A stretch of 42,039 bases of DNA from Candidatus Copromonas avistercoris (nom. illeg.) (GTDB lineage Bacteria > Bacillota > Clostridia > Lachnospirales > Lachnospiraceae). This document shows positions 25,490 through 33,865 of this stretch, one piece after another (within the stretch, counting starts at the first letter, position 1; each line of letters begins with the position of its first letter). A model generated the notes under the pieces. The model was not told where the DNA came from. It saw only the letters and a program-made list of their open reading frames with translations, and made no database searches. Both the position numbers and the translations under genes were made by a program. Where the stretch lies: assembly GCA_018713185.1 (NCBI GenBank), contig DVFQ01000121.1, forward strand, positions 1-42,039, written 5' to 3'.

Positions 25490-26779
25490 ATGGGGTACAG
25501 ATGGCGCAGATTTTGGCGGAGGCTTCGGTTGGCCCGCCCGTCGCCAAGGCTTATTTTGGCGGCGGCCGGGCTTTTCCTGCTCTGGGCGGCCGTAAGCTTG
25601 GGGAAAGGCGGAACGGTGGATTTTGAGGCGTACCGGGTACAGCTGGCGGAAAAAGTGATGGAAGGCTGGTTTCCGGCTTCCCGATACGGAACAAAAGATT
25701 CAATTTTCGCGTTCTGTGAACCGATTTTATTCCGATATCTGGCCCGCCAGGAAACGGGCCAAGACCCGCCTGGAACGGAGTTGGCCGAAACGGGACGGGG
25801 CGAAGCAGGATCGACCGGAGCGGAATTAGCCGAAACAGAACGGGCGGGGGCAGAAACGGCTGAGCTGGGATCGGCCGGGACAGGATTGGGCGGAGCGGGG
25901 CTGGCTGGAGCAGGATTGGAGCCGGAAAACGGAAGACCGGAGACGGCTCCGGCGGCGGGAGAAAACGCGGAGGCCGCAGCGGAAGCAAGCTTGGGGAACG
26001 GACAAAGGGCTTCTTCGGATTTCTTATTAAAAAAGCTTGCCGATTATGATTACCTGATGCAGAATTATTACAGCGTCCATCCCACAACCACGGCAGACCG
26101 GGAACTGATGAACGCGGAAACGCTTTTGGGCGTGGATCTTACGCTGGAAAAGGATCTGGAAAATCCCCAGATCCTGATCTATCACACCCATTCCCAGGAG
26201 GAATTTATTGATTATCCGGAGAATCCGGAGGCGACGATCGTGGGCGTGGGAACGTACCTTGCCGGGCTTTTGGAGCAGAAGGGCTACGGGGTCATTCATG
26301 ACACCGGGGTTTATGACGTCAGGGATGGAACGCTGGACCGGAGCCAGGCTTATACATACGCGCTGGAGGGGATCAACGGGATCCTGCAGGAGCATCCATC
26401 CATCGAGGTGGTTTTGGATATCCATCGGGACGGCGTGGCGGAGGGGACGAAGCTGGTGACGGAGATCAATGGGAAACCGACGGCAAAGATCATGTTTTTC
26501 AACGGGATTTCCCAAACGCCGGACGGCCCCATCGAATATCTTCCCAATCCGAACCGGGAGGGGAATCTGGCCTTCAGCCTTCAGATGCAGTTAGAAGCGG
26601 CGGAGCAGTTTCCCGGTTTTACCAGAAAGATTTATTTAAAGGGCCTGCGGTACAACCTGCACGTGAGACCCCGGGCTTCTTTGATCGAGGTGGGGGCCCA
26701 GACCAATACGTATGAGGAGGCGAAAAACGCCATGGAACCGCTGGCTGAGATTTTGGACGCGGTGCTGTCGGGGAGGTAG
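25490..26779 (+). CDS. spoIIP: Stage II sporulation protein P (peptidoglycan hydrolase)
   Basis: SpoIIP is an amidase and endopeptidase that thins septal peptidoglycan for engulfment, acting with SpoIID and SpoIIM. The 429-residue protein has a basic N-terminus and one membrane anchor (about 20-37), a variable stretch, then the amidase_3-like domain from about residue 200. Likely zinc or catalytic residues are visible: H232/H234 in LIYHTHSQEEF, His in VLDIHRDGV and Glu in SLIEVGAQTN. Residues about 95-172 are a low-complexity linker with 15-residue repeats (GTELAET, GAELAET). It probably shares the gpr transcript. Confidence 0.94.
   Translation: MGYRWRRFWRRLRLARPSPRLILAAAGLFLLWAAVSLGKGGTVDFEAYRVQLAEKVMEGWFPASRYGTKDSIFAFCEPILFRYLARQETGQDPPGTELAETGRGEAGSTGAELAETERAGAETAELGSAGTGLGGAGLAGAGLEPENGRPETAPAAGENAEAAAEASLGNGQRASSDFLLKKLADYDYLMQNYYSVHPTTTADRELMNAETLLGVDLTLEKDLENPQILIYHTHSQEEFIDYPENPEATIVGVGTYLAGLLEQKGYGVIHDTGVYDVRDGTLDRSQAYTYALEGINGILQEHPSIEVVLDIHRDGVAEGTKLVTEINGKPTAKIMFFNGISQTPDGPIEYLPNPNREGNLAFSLQMQLEAAEQFPGFTRKIYLKGLRYNLHVRPRASLIEVGAQTNTYEEAKNAMEPLAEILDAVLSGR
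25772..25935 (+). repeat. 45-bp repeat in the SpoIIP linker
   Basis: Units starting at 25772 and 25817 encode GTELAETGRGEAGST and GAELAETERAGAETA, followed by looser Ala/Gly/Leu/Glu-rich copies. The frame is kept. The stretch joins the membrane anchor to the hydrolase domain outside the membrane. Confidence 0.65.
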
Positions 26780-26790
26780 AGCGGGTCAGG

Positions 26791-26847
26791 AAAAAAGCGG
26801 CAGGCTCCGGGAATCAAACGTAATGGATTCCAACGGAAGCCTGCCGC
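26791..26847 (-). terminator. Convergent terminator between spoIIP and the MATE gene
   Basis: GCGGCAGGCT (26797-26806) pairs with AGCCTGCCGC (26838-26847), and inner bases (GAATC/GATTC) extend the hairpin. On the - strand a run of six T follows, making it a good terminator for the MATE gene; the + strand has a weaker TGTTTT. Confidence 0.85.
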
Positions 26848-26867
26848 CGGTGTTTTGCGGAATCGAT

Positions 26868-28229
26868 TTATGAAAAATCAAGATGCTTTTCCCAGCGCCC
26901 GGAAAGATAATAGATTTCCAGGATCAGGGAACATACGATCCATCCTGCTGGATAGGCAAAGCCGACGACGCCGGGCGTATTGGAAATGGACGTGGCGACG
27001 AACAGGTATGCCTGACGGAAAAGGACGAAGGAGAACAGCAGAACGACCATCGGAACTTTCGCGTTTCCCGCGCCTCTTAAGGAACCGGCCACCACCTGAT
27101 TGGGGCCGCAGAATACCATGAAGAACAGGCAGAGGCGGAGGAACAGAACGCCGTACTCCAATACCTTTGGATCCCGGCTGAAAAGCTGAATAAACTGGGG
27201 AGCTAAAATCCAGAGGATCGCCGCCATGGTCAGGGAAATGATCGTGGACAGGCCCAGAGCCACGTTGGTGCCCTTTCTGGCTCTTTTTACGTCGCGGGCG
27301 CCCAGATTCTGTCCGACGAAGGTGGTTGCCGCCTGGCCGATGCTCTGCATAGGCAGCATGACGAACTGATCGATCTTGGTATAGCAGCTCCATCCGGCCA
27401 TGCAGCTGGAGCCGAAATAGTTGATGTAGGACTGAACGTAGGCGTTGGAGAAGGCTGTAATGGACTGCTGGAGCCCGGAGGGAAGCCCGATCATCAGGAT
27501 CTGCTTTAAGATCTTTTTTTCAATGCGCAGATCCTTCCATACCAGCCGGTAGTTTTCCGTGCTTTTTGTAAGGACCAAAAGCACCAGTGCGGCGGAAGCG
27601 AACTGGGAGATAATGGTAGCCCAGGCCACGCCGGCCACGCCCATATGGAAGCTGATCACGAACCACAGGTCGAGGATAATGTTCATGATACTGGAGAAAC
27701 CCAGGAACAGGAGCGGCCGCCTGGTATCGCCCACCGACCGAAGGATCCCGCTTCCCATGTTGTAAACAAGAAGACCAGAGATCCCGCCGAAATAGATCTG
27801 AAGATATTCCGAAGACAGGGGAAGAACATCGTCCGGCGTGTCCATCAATTCCAGCATGAACGGAGCGATATAGATCCCAATCCCCGTAAGGATCACGCCG
27901 CAGATAAAGGTGACGGCAATGGTGGTTTCCACCGCCAGATGGAGCTTTTCGTCGTTGTGGGAGCCGAAATAGCGGCTAATGACGACGCCGGCTCCGATGG
28001 AAACGCCGTTGAAAAACAGAACCAGCATATTGACGATGCTGGTGGTGGAGCCGACGGCGGCCAGCGCTTCGCTGCCGACAAAGTTGCCCACCACAAGACT
28101 GTCCACCGTATTGTAGAGCTGCTGAAACAGGTTGCCGAAGAGCAGCGGGATCGTAAACATGATCAGATGCCGGACGATGGAGCCGGACGTCATATCCACG
28201 GCCTTCAGCTTCTTATGTTCGTGTGACAA
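26868..28229 (-). CDS. MATE family efflux transporter
   Basis: Cation-coupled multidrug/toxin exporter of the inner membrane. The 453-residue product has about twelve membrane segments in two homologous halves; family signatures include PLLFGNLFQQLYNTVDSLVVGNFVG near the N-terminus, SIGAGVVISRYFG, and GQNLGARDVKRARKG in the second half. The start is TTG behind GGGGAGG; an ATG close by is out of frame. It reads against lepA, has its own promoter and terminator, and interrupts the common spoIIP-lepA order. The substrate cannot be predicted. Confidence 0.93.
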   Translation of the reverse strand: MSHEHKKLKAVDMTSGSIVRHLIMFTIPLLFGNLFQQLYNTVDSLVVGNFVGSEALAAVGSTTSIVNMLVLFFNGVSIGAGVVISRYFGSHNDEKLHLAVETTIAVTFICGVILTGIGIYIAPFMLELMDTPDDVLPLSSEYLQIYFGGISGLLVYNMGSGILRSVGDTRRPLLFLGFSSIMNIILDLWFVISFHMGVAGVAWATIISQFASAALVLLVLTKSTENYRLVWKDLRIEKKILKQILMIGLPSGLQQSITAFSNAYVQSYINYFGSSCMAGWSCYTKIDQFVMLPMQSIGQAATTFVGQNLGARDVKRARKGTNVALGLSTIISLTMAAILWILAPQFIQLFSRDPKVLEYGVLFLRLCLFFMVFCGPNQVVAGSLRGAGNAKVPMVVLLFSFVLFRQAYLFVATSISNTPGVVGFAYPAGWIVCSLILEIYYLSGRWEKHLDFS

Positions 28230-28261
28230 AGTGCATTCCTCCCCTTTCGTTTTGTAACTTA

Positions 28262-28290
28262 AGTTTACTCCAGGCCATAGGGAAAGTCAA
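28262..28290 (-). promoter_or_regulatory. Promoter of the MATE gene
   Basis: On the - strand: TTGACT (28290-28285), 17-nt spacer, TAAACT (28267-28262). The leader would be short, about 25 bases. Confidence 0.7.
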
Positions 28291-28300
28291 CCGCTCCGGG

Positions 28301-28368
28301 CGATTCTTAGCGTCCCGCGCAGGCGGTTCTTAGCGTCCCGCGCGCAGACGGTTCTTCGTGTCCCGCGC
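28301..28368. repeat. Three GC-rich repeats between divergent promoters
   Basis: CGATTCTTAGCGTCCCGCGC (28301), CGGTTCTTAGCGTCCCGCGC (28324) and CGGTTCTTCGTGTCCCGCGC (28349) form direct repeats spaced 23 and 25 bases. They fill the space between the -35 of the MATE promoter and the -35 of the lepA promoter. Function unknown. Confidence 0.85.
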
Positions 28369-28371
28369 CTC

Positions 28372-28400
28372 TTGCGTATGTACCGAAAAAATGATATCAT
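28372..28400 (+). promoter_or_regulatory. Probable promoter of lepA
   Basis: TTGCGT (28372-28377), a 17-nt spacer and TATCAT (28395-28400) form a fair sigma-A promoter, leaving a leader of about 77 bases before lepA. Confidence 0.6.
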
Positions 28401-28483
28401 GAGATGGAATAAAGGAAGGCGGGGCGGTTTTCGTTCCTTCCTAAAGAATTGAGAAAAGACAGACGGAAAGTAGAGGAAAAAGA

Positions 28484-30298
28484 ATGGCGCAATATTCCCA
28501 GGATAAGATCAGGAATTTTTGTATTATCGCTCATATCGACCATGGAAAATCAACGTTAGCGGACCGGATCATTGAAAAGACCGGGCTTTTGACCAGCCGC
28601 GAGATGCAGGATCAGGTGCTGGATAATATGGATCTGGAGCGGGAGCGTGGGATCACGATCAAGTCCCAGGCGGTGCGGACGGTCTATAAGGCGAAGGACG
28701 GCGAGGAGTATATCTTTAATTTGATCGATACGCCCGGTCATGTAGACTTTAACTATGAGGTCTCCAGAAGCTTAGCGGCCTGCGAGGGAGCTATTTTGGT
28801 TGTGGACGCCGCCCAGGGGATCGAGGCCCAGACCCTTGCGAACGTGTACCTGGCTCTGGACCATGACCTGGAGGTGGTGCCGGTGATCAATAAGATCGAT
28901 CTTCCCAGCGCGGATCCGGAACGGGTGGCGGAGGAGATCGAGGATGTGATCGGGATCGAGGCCCATGACGCGCCCCGGATTTCCGCCAAGCAGGGGATCA
29001 ATATCGAGGATGTCCTGGAGGCGATCGTAGCGAAGGTCCCGGCGCCGTCGGGAGATCCGTCCGCGCCCTTAAAGGCGTTGATCTTTGACTCGGTTTATGA
29101 TTCTTACCGCGGCGTCATCGTGTTCTGCCGGATCCGGGAGGGCGCGATCAAAAAAGGGATGCCGGTTCAGATGATGGCGACGGGCGCCTCCTACGATGTG
29201 GTGGAGGTGGGATATTTCGGCGCAGGCCAGTTTATTCCCTGCGAGGAGCTGTCCGCCGGTATGGTGGGCTATTTTACCGCCAGCATTAAAAATGTAAAGG
29301 ATACCCGGGTCGGCGATACGGTGACGGATCGTTCCAATCCCTGCGCCGAGCCGCTTCCCGGCTATAAAAAGGTAACCTCCATGGTGTACTGCGGCCTGTA
29401 TCCCGCCGACGGAGCCAAATATCCGGAGCTTCGGGACGCGCTGGAAAAGCTGCAGCTAAACGACGCGTCGCTGTTTTTTGAGCCGGAGACCTCGGTGGCG
29501 CTGGGCTTTGGCTTCCGCTGCGGCTTCTTAGGCCTTCTTCATCTGGAAATTATCCAGGAGCGGCTGGAGCGGGAATACAACTTGGATCTGGTGACCACGG
29601 CGCCCAGCGTTATCTACCGGGTCCATAAGACCAACGGGGAGGTCATCGACCTGACCAATCCCACCAATATGCCGGATCCGTCGGAGATCGATTACATGGA
29701 GGAGCCCATCGTCAGCGCCGAGATCATGGTGACGACGGAGTACGTGGGCGCGATCATGAAGCTGTGCCAGGAGCGGCGCGGCGTTTATCTGGGCATGGAG
29801 TATCTGGAGGCGACCCGGGCGCTGCTAAAGTATGAGCTGCCGTTAAATGAGATCATCTACGACTTTTTTGACGCCTTAAAGTCCCGGTCCAGGGGCTACG
29901 CTTCCTTCGACTATGATCTGAAGGGCTATCAGAAATCGGATTTGGTCAAGCTGGATATTTTGATCAACCGGGAAGAGGTGGACGCGCTGTCCTTTATCGT
30001 GTTCGCCGGATCCGCCTATGAGCGGGGCAGGAAGATGTGCGAGAAGCTGAAGGAGGAGATCCCGCGCCATCTGTTTGAGATCCCGATCCAGGCCGCGGTG
30101 GGCGGAAAGATCATCGCCAGAGAGACGGTAAAGGCCATGCGAAAGGACGTTCTGGCCAAGTGTTACGGCGGCGACATCACCAGAAAGAAAAAGCTTCTGG
30201 AAAAGCAGAAGGAAGGAAAGAAGCGGATGCGCCAGATCGGAAACGTGGAGATCCCGCAGAAGGCATTTATGAGCGTCTTAAAGCTGGATGAGGAGTAA
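28484..30298 (+). CDS. lepA: Elongation factor 4 (LepA), back-translocating GTPase
   Basis: Ribosome-associated GTPase of the EF-G group, proposed to back-translocate stalled ribosomes or assist 30S assembly. The 604-residue product is full length. G motifs are clear: [14 protein letters not shown] (G1), DTPGHVDF (G3) and [10 protein letters not shown] (G4). The C-terminal LepA-specific domain is present, ending in [23 protein letters not shown] follows AGAGGAAAA. It begins the run lepA, Nudix gene, hemW. After the TAA, 57 in-frame bases without a stop carry a short repeat. Confidence 0.97.
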   Translation: MAQYSQDKIRNFCIIAHIDHGKSTLADRIIEKTGLLTSREMQDQVLDNMDLERERGITIKSQAVRTVYKAKDGEEYIFNLIDTPGHVDFNYEVSRSLAACEGAILVVDAAQGIEAQTLANVYLALDHDLEVVPVINKIDLPSADPERVAEEIEDVIGIEAHDAPRISAKQGINIEDVLEAIVAKVPAPSGDPSAPLKALIFDSVYDSYRGVIVFCRIREGAIKKGMPVQMMATGASYDVVEVGYFGAGQFIPCEELSAGMVGYFTASIKNVKDTRVGDTVTDRSNPCAEPLPGYKKVTSMVYCGLYPADGAKYPELRDALEKLQLNDASLFFEPETSVALGFGFRCGFLGLLHLEIIQERLEREYNLDLVTTAPSVIYRVHKTNGEVIDLTNPTNMPDPSEIDYMEEPIVSAEIMVTTEYVGAIMKLCQERRGVYLGMEYLEATRALLKYELPLNEIIYDFFDALKSRSRGYASFDYDLKGYQKSDLVKLDILINREEVDALSFIVFAGSAYERGRKMCEKLKEEIPRHLFEIPIQAAVGGKIIARETVKAMRKDVLAKCYGGDITRKKKLLEKQKEGKKRMRQIGNVEIPQKAFMSVLKLDEE

Positions 30299-30300
30299 AA

Positions 30301-30353
30301 GGCGCGGCGGGAAAAGATCGAGGCGCGGCGGGAACGTAAAAAACGCGGCGGAA
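30301..30353 (+). repeat. 21-bp repeats directly after the lepA stop
   Basis: GGCGCGGCGGGAA occurs at 30301 and 30322, with a third variant CGCGGCGGAA at 30344. The period is 21 bases, and the stretch stays open in the lepA frame until TAG at 30356, where it would read KARREKIEARRERKKRGGN. No role is known. Confidence 0.65.
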
Positions 30354-30367
30354 ATTAGGGAGCGGAG

Positions 30368-31375
30368 ATGAAGCTTACGACACTGTGCTACCTGGAGCGG
30401 GAAGGATGCTACCTGATGCTCCACCGGGTCAGCAAAAAGAATGATGTAAATAAGGATAAATGGATCGGAGTGGGAGGCAAGTTTGAACCGGGCGAAAGCC
30501 CGGAGGACTGCCTCCTGCGGGAGGTTTATGAGGAAACCGGCTACCGGCTGACGGATTATGCTCTTCGGGGGATCGTAACCTTCTTATTTAATGAGGACGA
30601 AGCGGAATACATGTTTTTATATACGGCGGCGGGATTCGAGGGAACGCCGGCTCTCTGCGACGAGGGGGTGCTGGAATGGGTTCCCAAGGAGGAGATCGAC
30701 CGGCTGTATCTTTGGGAGGGAGACCGGATCTTTTTTCAGCTTTTAAAGGATGAGGCTCCCTTCTTTTCTTTGAAGCTGCGCTATGAGGACGACCGGCTGG
30801 CGGAAGCGGCCTTAGACGGCCGCCCGATGGAGCTTTTGGATGTCTTGGATGAGACGGGAGAGCCCTCCGGCCTGGTCAGAGAGCGGACGCTCGTCCATCT
30901 TCGGGGCGATTACCATCGGACGGTCCATATCTGGCTTGCGAGAAAACGGGAGGACGGCGGTTATGATCTCCTTCTGCAGAAGCGCAGCGGCGGGAAGGAT
31001 ACGTTTCCCGGCTGCTATGACACCTCCAGCGCCGGACATGTGCGGGCGGGCGGCGGCTTTTTGGAGTCGGCTTTAAGGGAGCTGTCGGAAGAGCTGGGGA
31101 TCCAGGCAAAGGCGGAGGAGCTTTGTTTTCTGGGATACCGGGAGGATGTTTACCAGGAGGGCCGGTTCCGGAATCATGAACGCAGCGCGGTGTACCTTTA
31201 CACGGGGCCTGCGGGGATCGGCGACTTGACGCTCCAGGCGGACGAGGTGGAGTCGGTGCGGTGGATGGACCTTTCGGAGATCCTTACCAGGGTGCGCCAA
31301 GGGGATCCTGGATTTTGCTTATTTGAAGGCGAAATTCTTTTGCTGCGGGACTGGCTTTGTGAGAAGGAAGGGTGA
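30368..31375 (+). CDS. Double Nudix hydrolase-domain protein
   Basis: Two Nudix domains in one 335-residue chain. Domain 1 (about 1-140) resembles MutT-type 8-oxo-dGTP or nucleotide diphosphatases and has a complete Nudix box, GKFEPGESPEDCLLREVYEE. Domain 2 (about 150-335) resembles the YfcD/isopentenyl-diphosphate isomerase-like group; its box GHVRAGGGFLESALRELSEE has Gly229 where the first Glu of the consensus belongs, while the metal-binding REXXEE core is kept. ATG follows GGAGCGGAG. It lies 3 bases before hemW. Substrates cannot be read from the sequence; a clean-up role on damaged nucleotides is a guess from family. Confidence 0.88.
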   Translation: MKLTTLCYLEREGCYLMLHRVSKKNDVNKDKWIGVGGKFEPGESPEDCLLREVYEETGYRLTDYALRGIVTFLFNEDEAEYMFLYTAAGFEGTPALCDEGVLEWVPKEEIDRLYLWEGDRIFFQLLKDEAPFFSLKLRYEDDRLAEAALDGRPMELLDVLDETGEPSGLVRERTLVHLRGDYHRTVHIWLARKREDGGYDLLLQKRSGGKDTFPGCYDTSSAGHVRAGGGFLESALRELSEELGIQAKAEELCFLGYREDVYQEGRFRNHERSAVYLYTGPAGIGDLTLQADEVESVRWMDLSEILTRVRQGDPGFCLFEGEILLLRDWLCEKEG

Positions 31376-31378
31376 TAC

Positions 31379-32530
31379 ATGAAAGAAATGGAGCTTTATC
31401 TGCATATTCCCTTCTGTGTAAAAAAATGCGGATACTGTGATTTTTTGTCGTTCCCAGCGGGGAAGGAGACGCAAAAAAGCTACAAAGAGGCGCTGTTGCG
31501 GGAAATAAAAGAAGCGGGGGAGCAGTACCGGGAGTATCAGGTAAGTACCATATTTATCGGGGGAGGTACGCCTACGATCCTGGATTCCTCCGATATGGCG
31601 GAACTTTTTGACGGGCTGCGGTCCACGTTCCGGATCCTTAAGGAAGCGGAGATTTCCATGGAGGCCAATCCAGGAACGGTGACAAAAGAGAAGCTTTCCG
31701 ATTACCGAAGGGCCGGGATCAACCGTTTAAGCTTCGGTCTTCAGTCGGCGGACAATGGGGAACTGAAGCTGCTGGGGCGGATCCATACCTGGGAGGACTT
31801 TTTAGAAAGCTATGGCCTTGCCAGAGAATGCGGCTTTTCCAATATCAATATCGATCTGATGTCGGCGCTTCCGGGACAGACGGCGGACGTCTGGCTGGAT
31901 ACCTTAAGGCGGACCGTAAAGCTGGAACCGGAGCATATTTCCGCCTACAGCCTGATGATCGAAGAGGGAACGCCTTTTTACGAGCGGTATGGAGGGACGG
32001 CGGGGGCCGCCCTGCTTCCCGGCGAGGAGGAGGACCGGGCCATGTATCATCGGACGCGGGAGTTTTTGTCCCAGCATGGATACCGGCAGTATGAGATCTC
32101 CAATTACGCCCGTCCCGGTCGGGAGTGCCGCCACAACATCGGATACTGGACGGGCGTTCCTTATCTGGGCCTTGGGCTGGGGGCCGCTTCCTATATGGAG
32201 GGGGAGCGGTTTTCCAATTCCCGCGGCATGGAGGAGTATTTAAGGGAGCCTGGAAGGCGGTTTGAGGCGCAGCGGCTGACAAAAAAGGATAGGGAGGAAG
32301 AGTTTTTCTTCTTGGGTCTCCGGCTGACGAAGGGGGTTTCCCTGGAGGAATTTGAACGCCGGTTCGGAGTTCCGGCAAAACAGGTATATCCGGGGATCAT
32401 GGAACGTCTGGCAAAGGAGAACGCCGCGGTTTTAGAGGACGGCCGTTTCTTCCTGACGGAATATGGGATGGACGTAAGCAATTATGTGATGGCCCAGTTT
32501 CTGCAGCAGGAGGAACAGGAGAATTTTTGA
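31379..32530 (+). CDS. hemW: Radical SAM protein HemW (coproporphyrinogen III oxidase-like)
   Basis: HemW is a radical SAM protein thought to be a heme chaperone; it is often misnamed oxygen-independent coproporphyrinogen oxidase. The 383-residue product has the cluster motif CVKKCGYC near residue 12, the second family motif GGGTPTIL, and SFGLQSADNGELKLLGRIH. Its length (under 400) and its place after lepA fit HemW rather than HemN. The ATG at 31379 follows AAGGAAGGG; the ATG at 31388 (MELYLHIPFC) is also possible. Its immediate neighbour is the Nudix gene. Confidence 0.92.
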   Translation: MKEMELYLHIPFCVKKCGYCDFLSFPAGKETQKSYKEALLREIKEAGEQYREYQVSTIFIGGGTPTILDSSDMAELFDGLRSTFRILKEAEISMEANPGTVTKEKLSDYRRAGINRLSFGLQSADNGELKLLGRIHTWEDFLESYGLARECGFSNINIDLMSALPGQTADVWLDTLRRTVKLEPEHISAYSLMIEEGTPFYERYGGTAGAALLPGEEEDRAMYHRTREFLSQHGYRQYEISNYARPGRECRHNIGYWTGVPYLGLGLGAASYMEGERFSNSRGMEEYLREPGRRFEAQRLTKKDREEEFFFLGLRLTKGVSLEEFERRFGVPAKQVYPGIMERLAKENAAVLEDGRFFLTEYGMDVSNYVMAQFLQQEEQENF

Positions 32531-32534
32531 TGGA

Positions 32535-32601
32535 TTTTACAAAAAAATGCTGTAAAAATGAGACTTCTTATGGTAAAATTTCCCTAAGAAGTCATTTTTT
32601 T
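32535..32601 (+). promoter_or_regulatory. hemW terminator or glgC operator/promoter region with two inverted repeats
   Basis: TTTTACA-N9-TGTAAAA (32535-32557) is one inverted repeat. GACTTCTTA (32562-32570) and TAAGAAGTC (32585-32593) form a second with a 14-base loop, followed by ATTTTTTT, so it can act as a terminator. The loop also holds TGGTAAAAT (32571-32579), an extended -10 element (TGnTAAAAT). The same stretch may end hemW and start glgC; I cannot choose from sequence. Confidence 0.55.
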
Positions 32602-32656
32602 AAAGGAACGCATTTTTTAAAGGAAAGCTTCAATTTTAATCAGGGGGGAAATGTTT

Positions 32657-33865
32657 ATGGCAAAAGAAATGATTGCGATGCTTCTTGCCGGCGGCCAGGG
32701 CTCCAGACTGTATGCCTTGACCCAGAAGCTGGCAAAACCCGCAGTTCCTTTTGGCGGAAAGTATCGGATTATCGATTTTCCGCTTTCCAACTGTGTCAAC
32801 TCCGGAATCGATACGGTGGGAATCCTGACGCAGTATCAGCCGATGGTGCTGAATGAGTACATTGGAAACGGGCAGCCCTGGGATCTGGACCGCCTGTACG
32901 GAGGCGTCCATGTTCTGCCGCCTTACCAGAAGGCCTCCGGCTCCGACTGGTATAAGGGCACGGCCAACGCGATCTATCAGAATATTTCGTTTATTGAGCG
33001 CTATAATCCGCAGTACGTGATCATTCTTTCCGGAGACCAGATCTGCAAACAGGATTACAGTGATTTCCTTCGGTTCCACAAGGAGAAAAACGCGGAGTTC
33101 AGTGTGGCGGTGATGGAGGTTCCGTGGGAGGAGGCTTCCCGGTTCGGCCTGATGGTGACGGATGAGAACGACAAGATCACCGAGTTCCAGGAAAAACCCA
33201 AGGAGCCCAAGTCCAATTTGGCGTCCATGGGAATCTATATTTTCAACTGGGATATTTTAAGAAGATACCTGATCGAGGACGAAGAAGATCCGGAGTCGGA
33301 GAACGACTTTGGAAACAACATCATTCCCAATCTGCTGCGGGACGGCCGAGAAATGTACGCGTACCATTTCAGCGGCTACTGGAAGGACGTGGGAACGATT
33401 TCTTCCCTTTGGGAGGCCAATATGGAGGTTCTGGATCCGGAGCACAGCGGAATCAACCTGTTTGATGAGGACTGGAAGATCTACAGCCGGAACAGCGGTA
33501 TGACCGGACATAAGATCGGCGCCCAAGGCGTTGTGGAGAATTCCATGATCACAGACGGCTGCCGGATCGACGGCCATGTGAAGCACTCGATCCTCTTCTC
33601 CGGCGTTAAGGTCGAGCCGGGAGCGGTGATCGAGGACGCGGTGGTGATGGGCGGAACCGTGATCCAGTCGGGAGCCGTCGTATCCCACTGTATCGTGGCG
33701 GAGAATGTTGTGATCGGAAAGGACGCGGTGGTAGGCGCGATGCCCAAGGACGGAGAGAAGGGCGTCGCTACCATAGGCTCCGGCGTTTATATCGGCGACC
33801 AGGCGAAGATCGGCCCCAATGCCATGATCAGTGAAAACGTGAAAGGCGGTGAAGAAATATGGTAA
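32657..33865 (+). CDS. glgC: Glucose-1-phosphate adenylyltransferase, catalytic subunit GlgC
   Basis: Makes ADP-glucose from ATP and glucose-1-phosphate for glycogen synthesis. I take the ATG at 32657, 8 bases after GGGGGG, over the one at 32651, which is too close to it; this gives 402 residues. The nucleotidyltransferase motif [14 protein letters not shown], the [19 protein letters not shown] stretch and the C-terminal left-handed beta-helix repeats ([14 protein letters not shown]) are intact. It overlaps glgD by 7 bases. Firmicutes such as Bacillus use a GlgC-GlgD heteromer. glgA, glgB and glgP are not in the window. Confidence 0.95.
   Translation: MAKEMIAMLLAGGQGSRLYALTQKLAKPAVPFGGKYRIIDFPLSNCVNSGIDTVGILTQYQPMVLNEYIGNGQPWDLDRLYGGVHVLPPYQKASGSDWYKGTANAIYQNISFIERYNPQYVIILSGDQICKQDYSDFLRFHKEKNAEFSVAVMEVPWEEASRFGLMVTDENDKITEFQEKPKEPKSNLASMGIYIFNWDILRRYLIEDEEDPESENDFGNNIIPNLLRDGREMYAYHFSGYWKDVGTISSLWEANMEVLDPEHSGINLFDEDWKIYSRNSGMTGHKIGAQGVVENSMITDGCRIDGHVKHSILFSGVKVEPGAVIEDAVVMGGTVIQSGAVVSHCIVAENVVIGKDAVVGAMPKDGEKGVATIGSGVYIGDQAKIGPNAMISENVKGGEEIW

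Noticed and set aside
26868-28229. MATE gene as a horizontally acquired insertion
   Set aside because: It breaks a common gene order, but codon use and base composition match its neighbours and there are no mobile-element traces.
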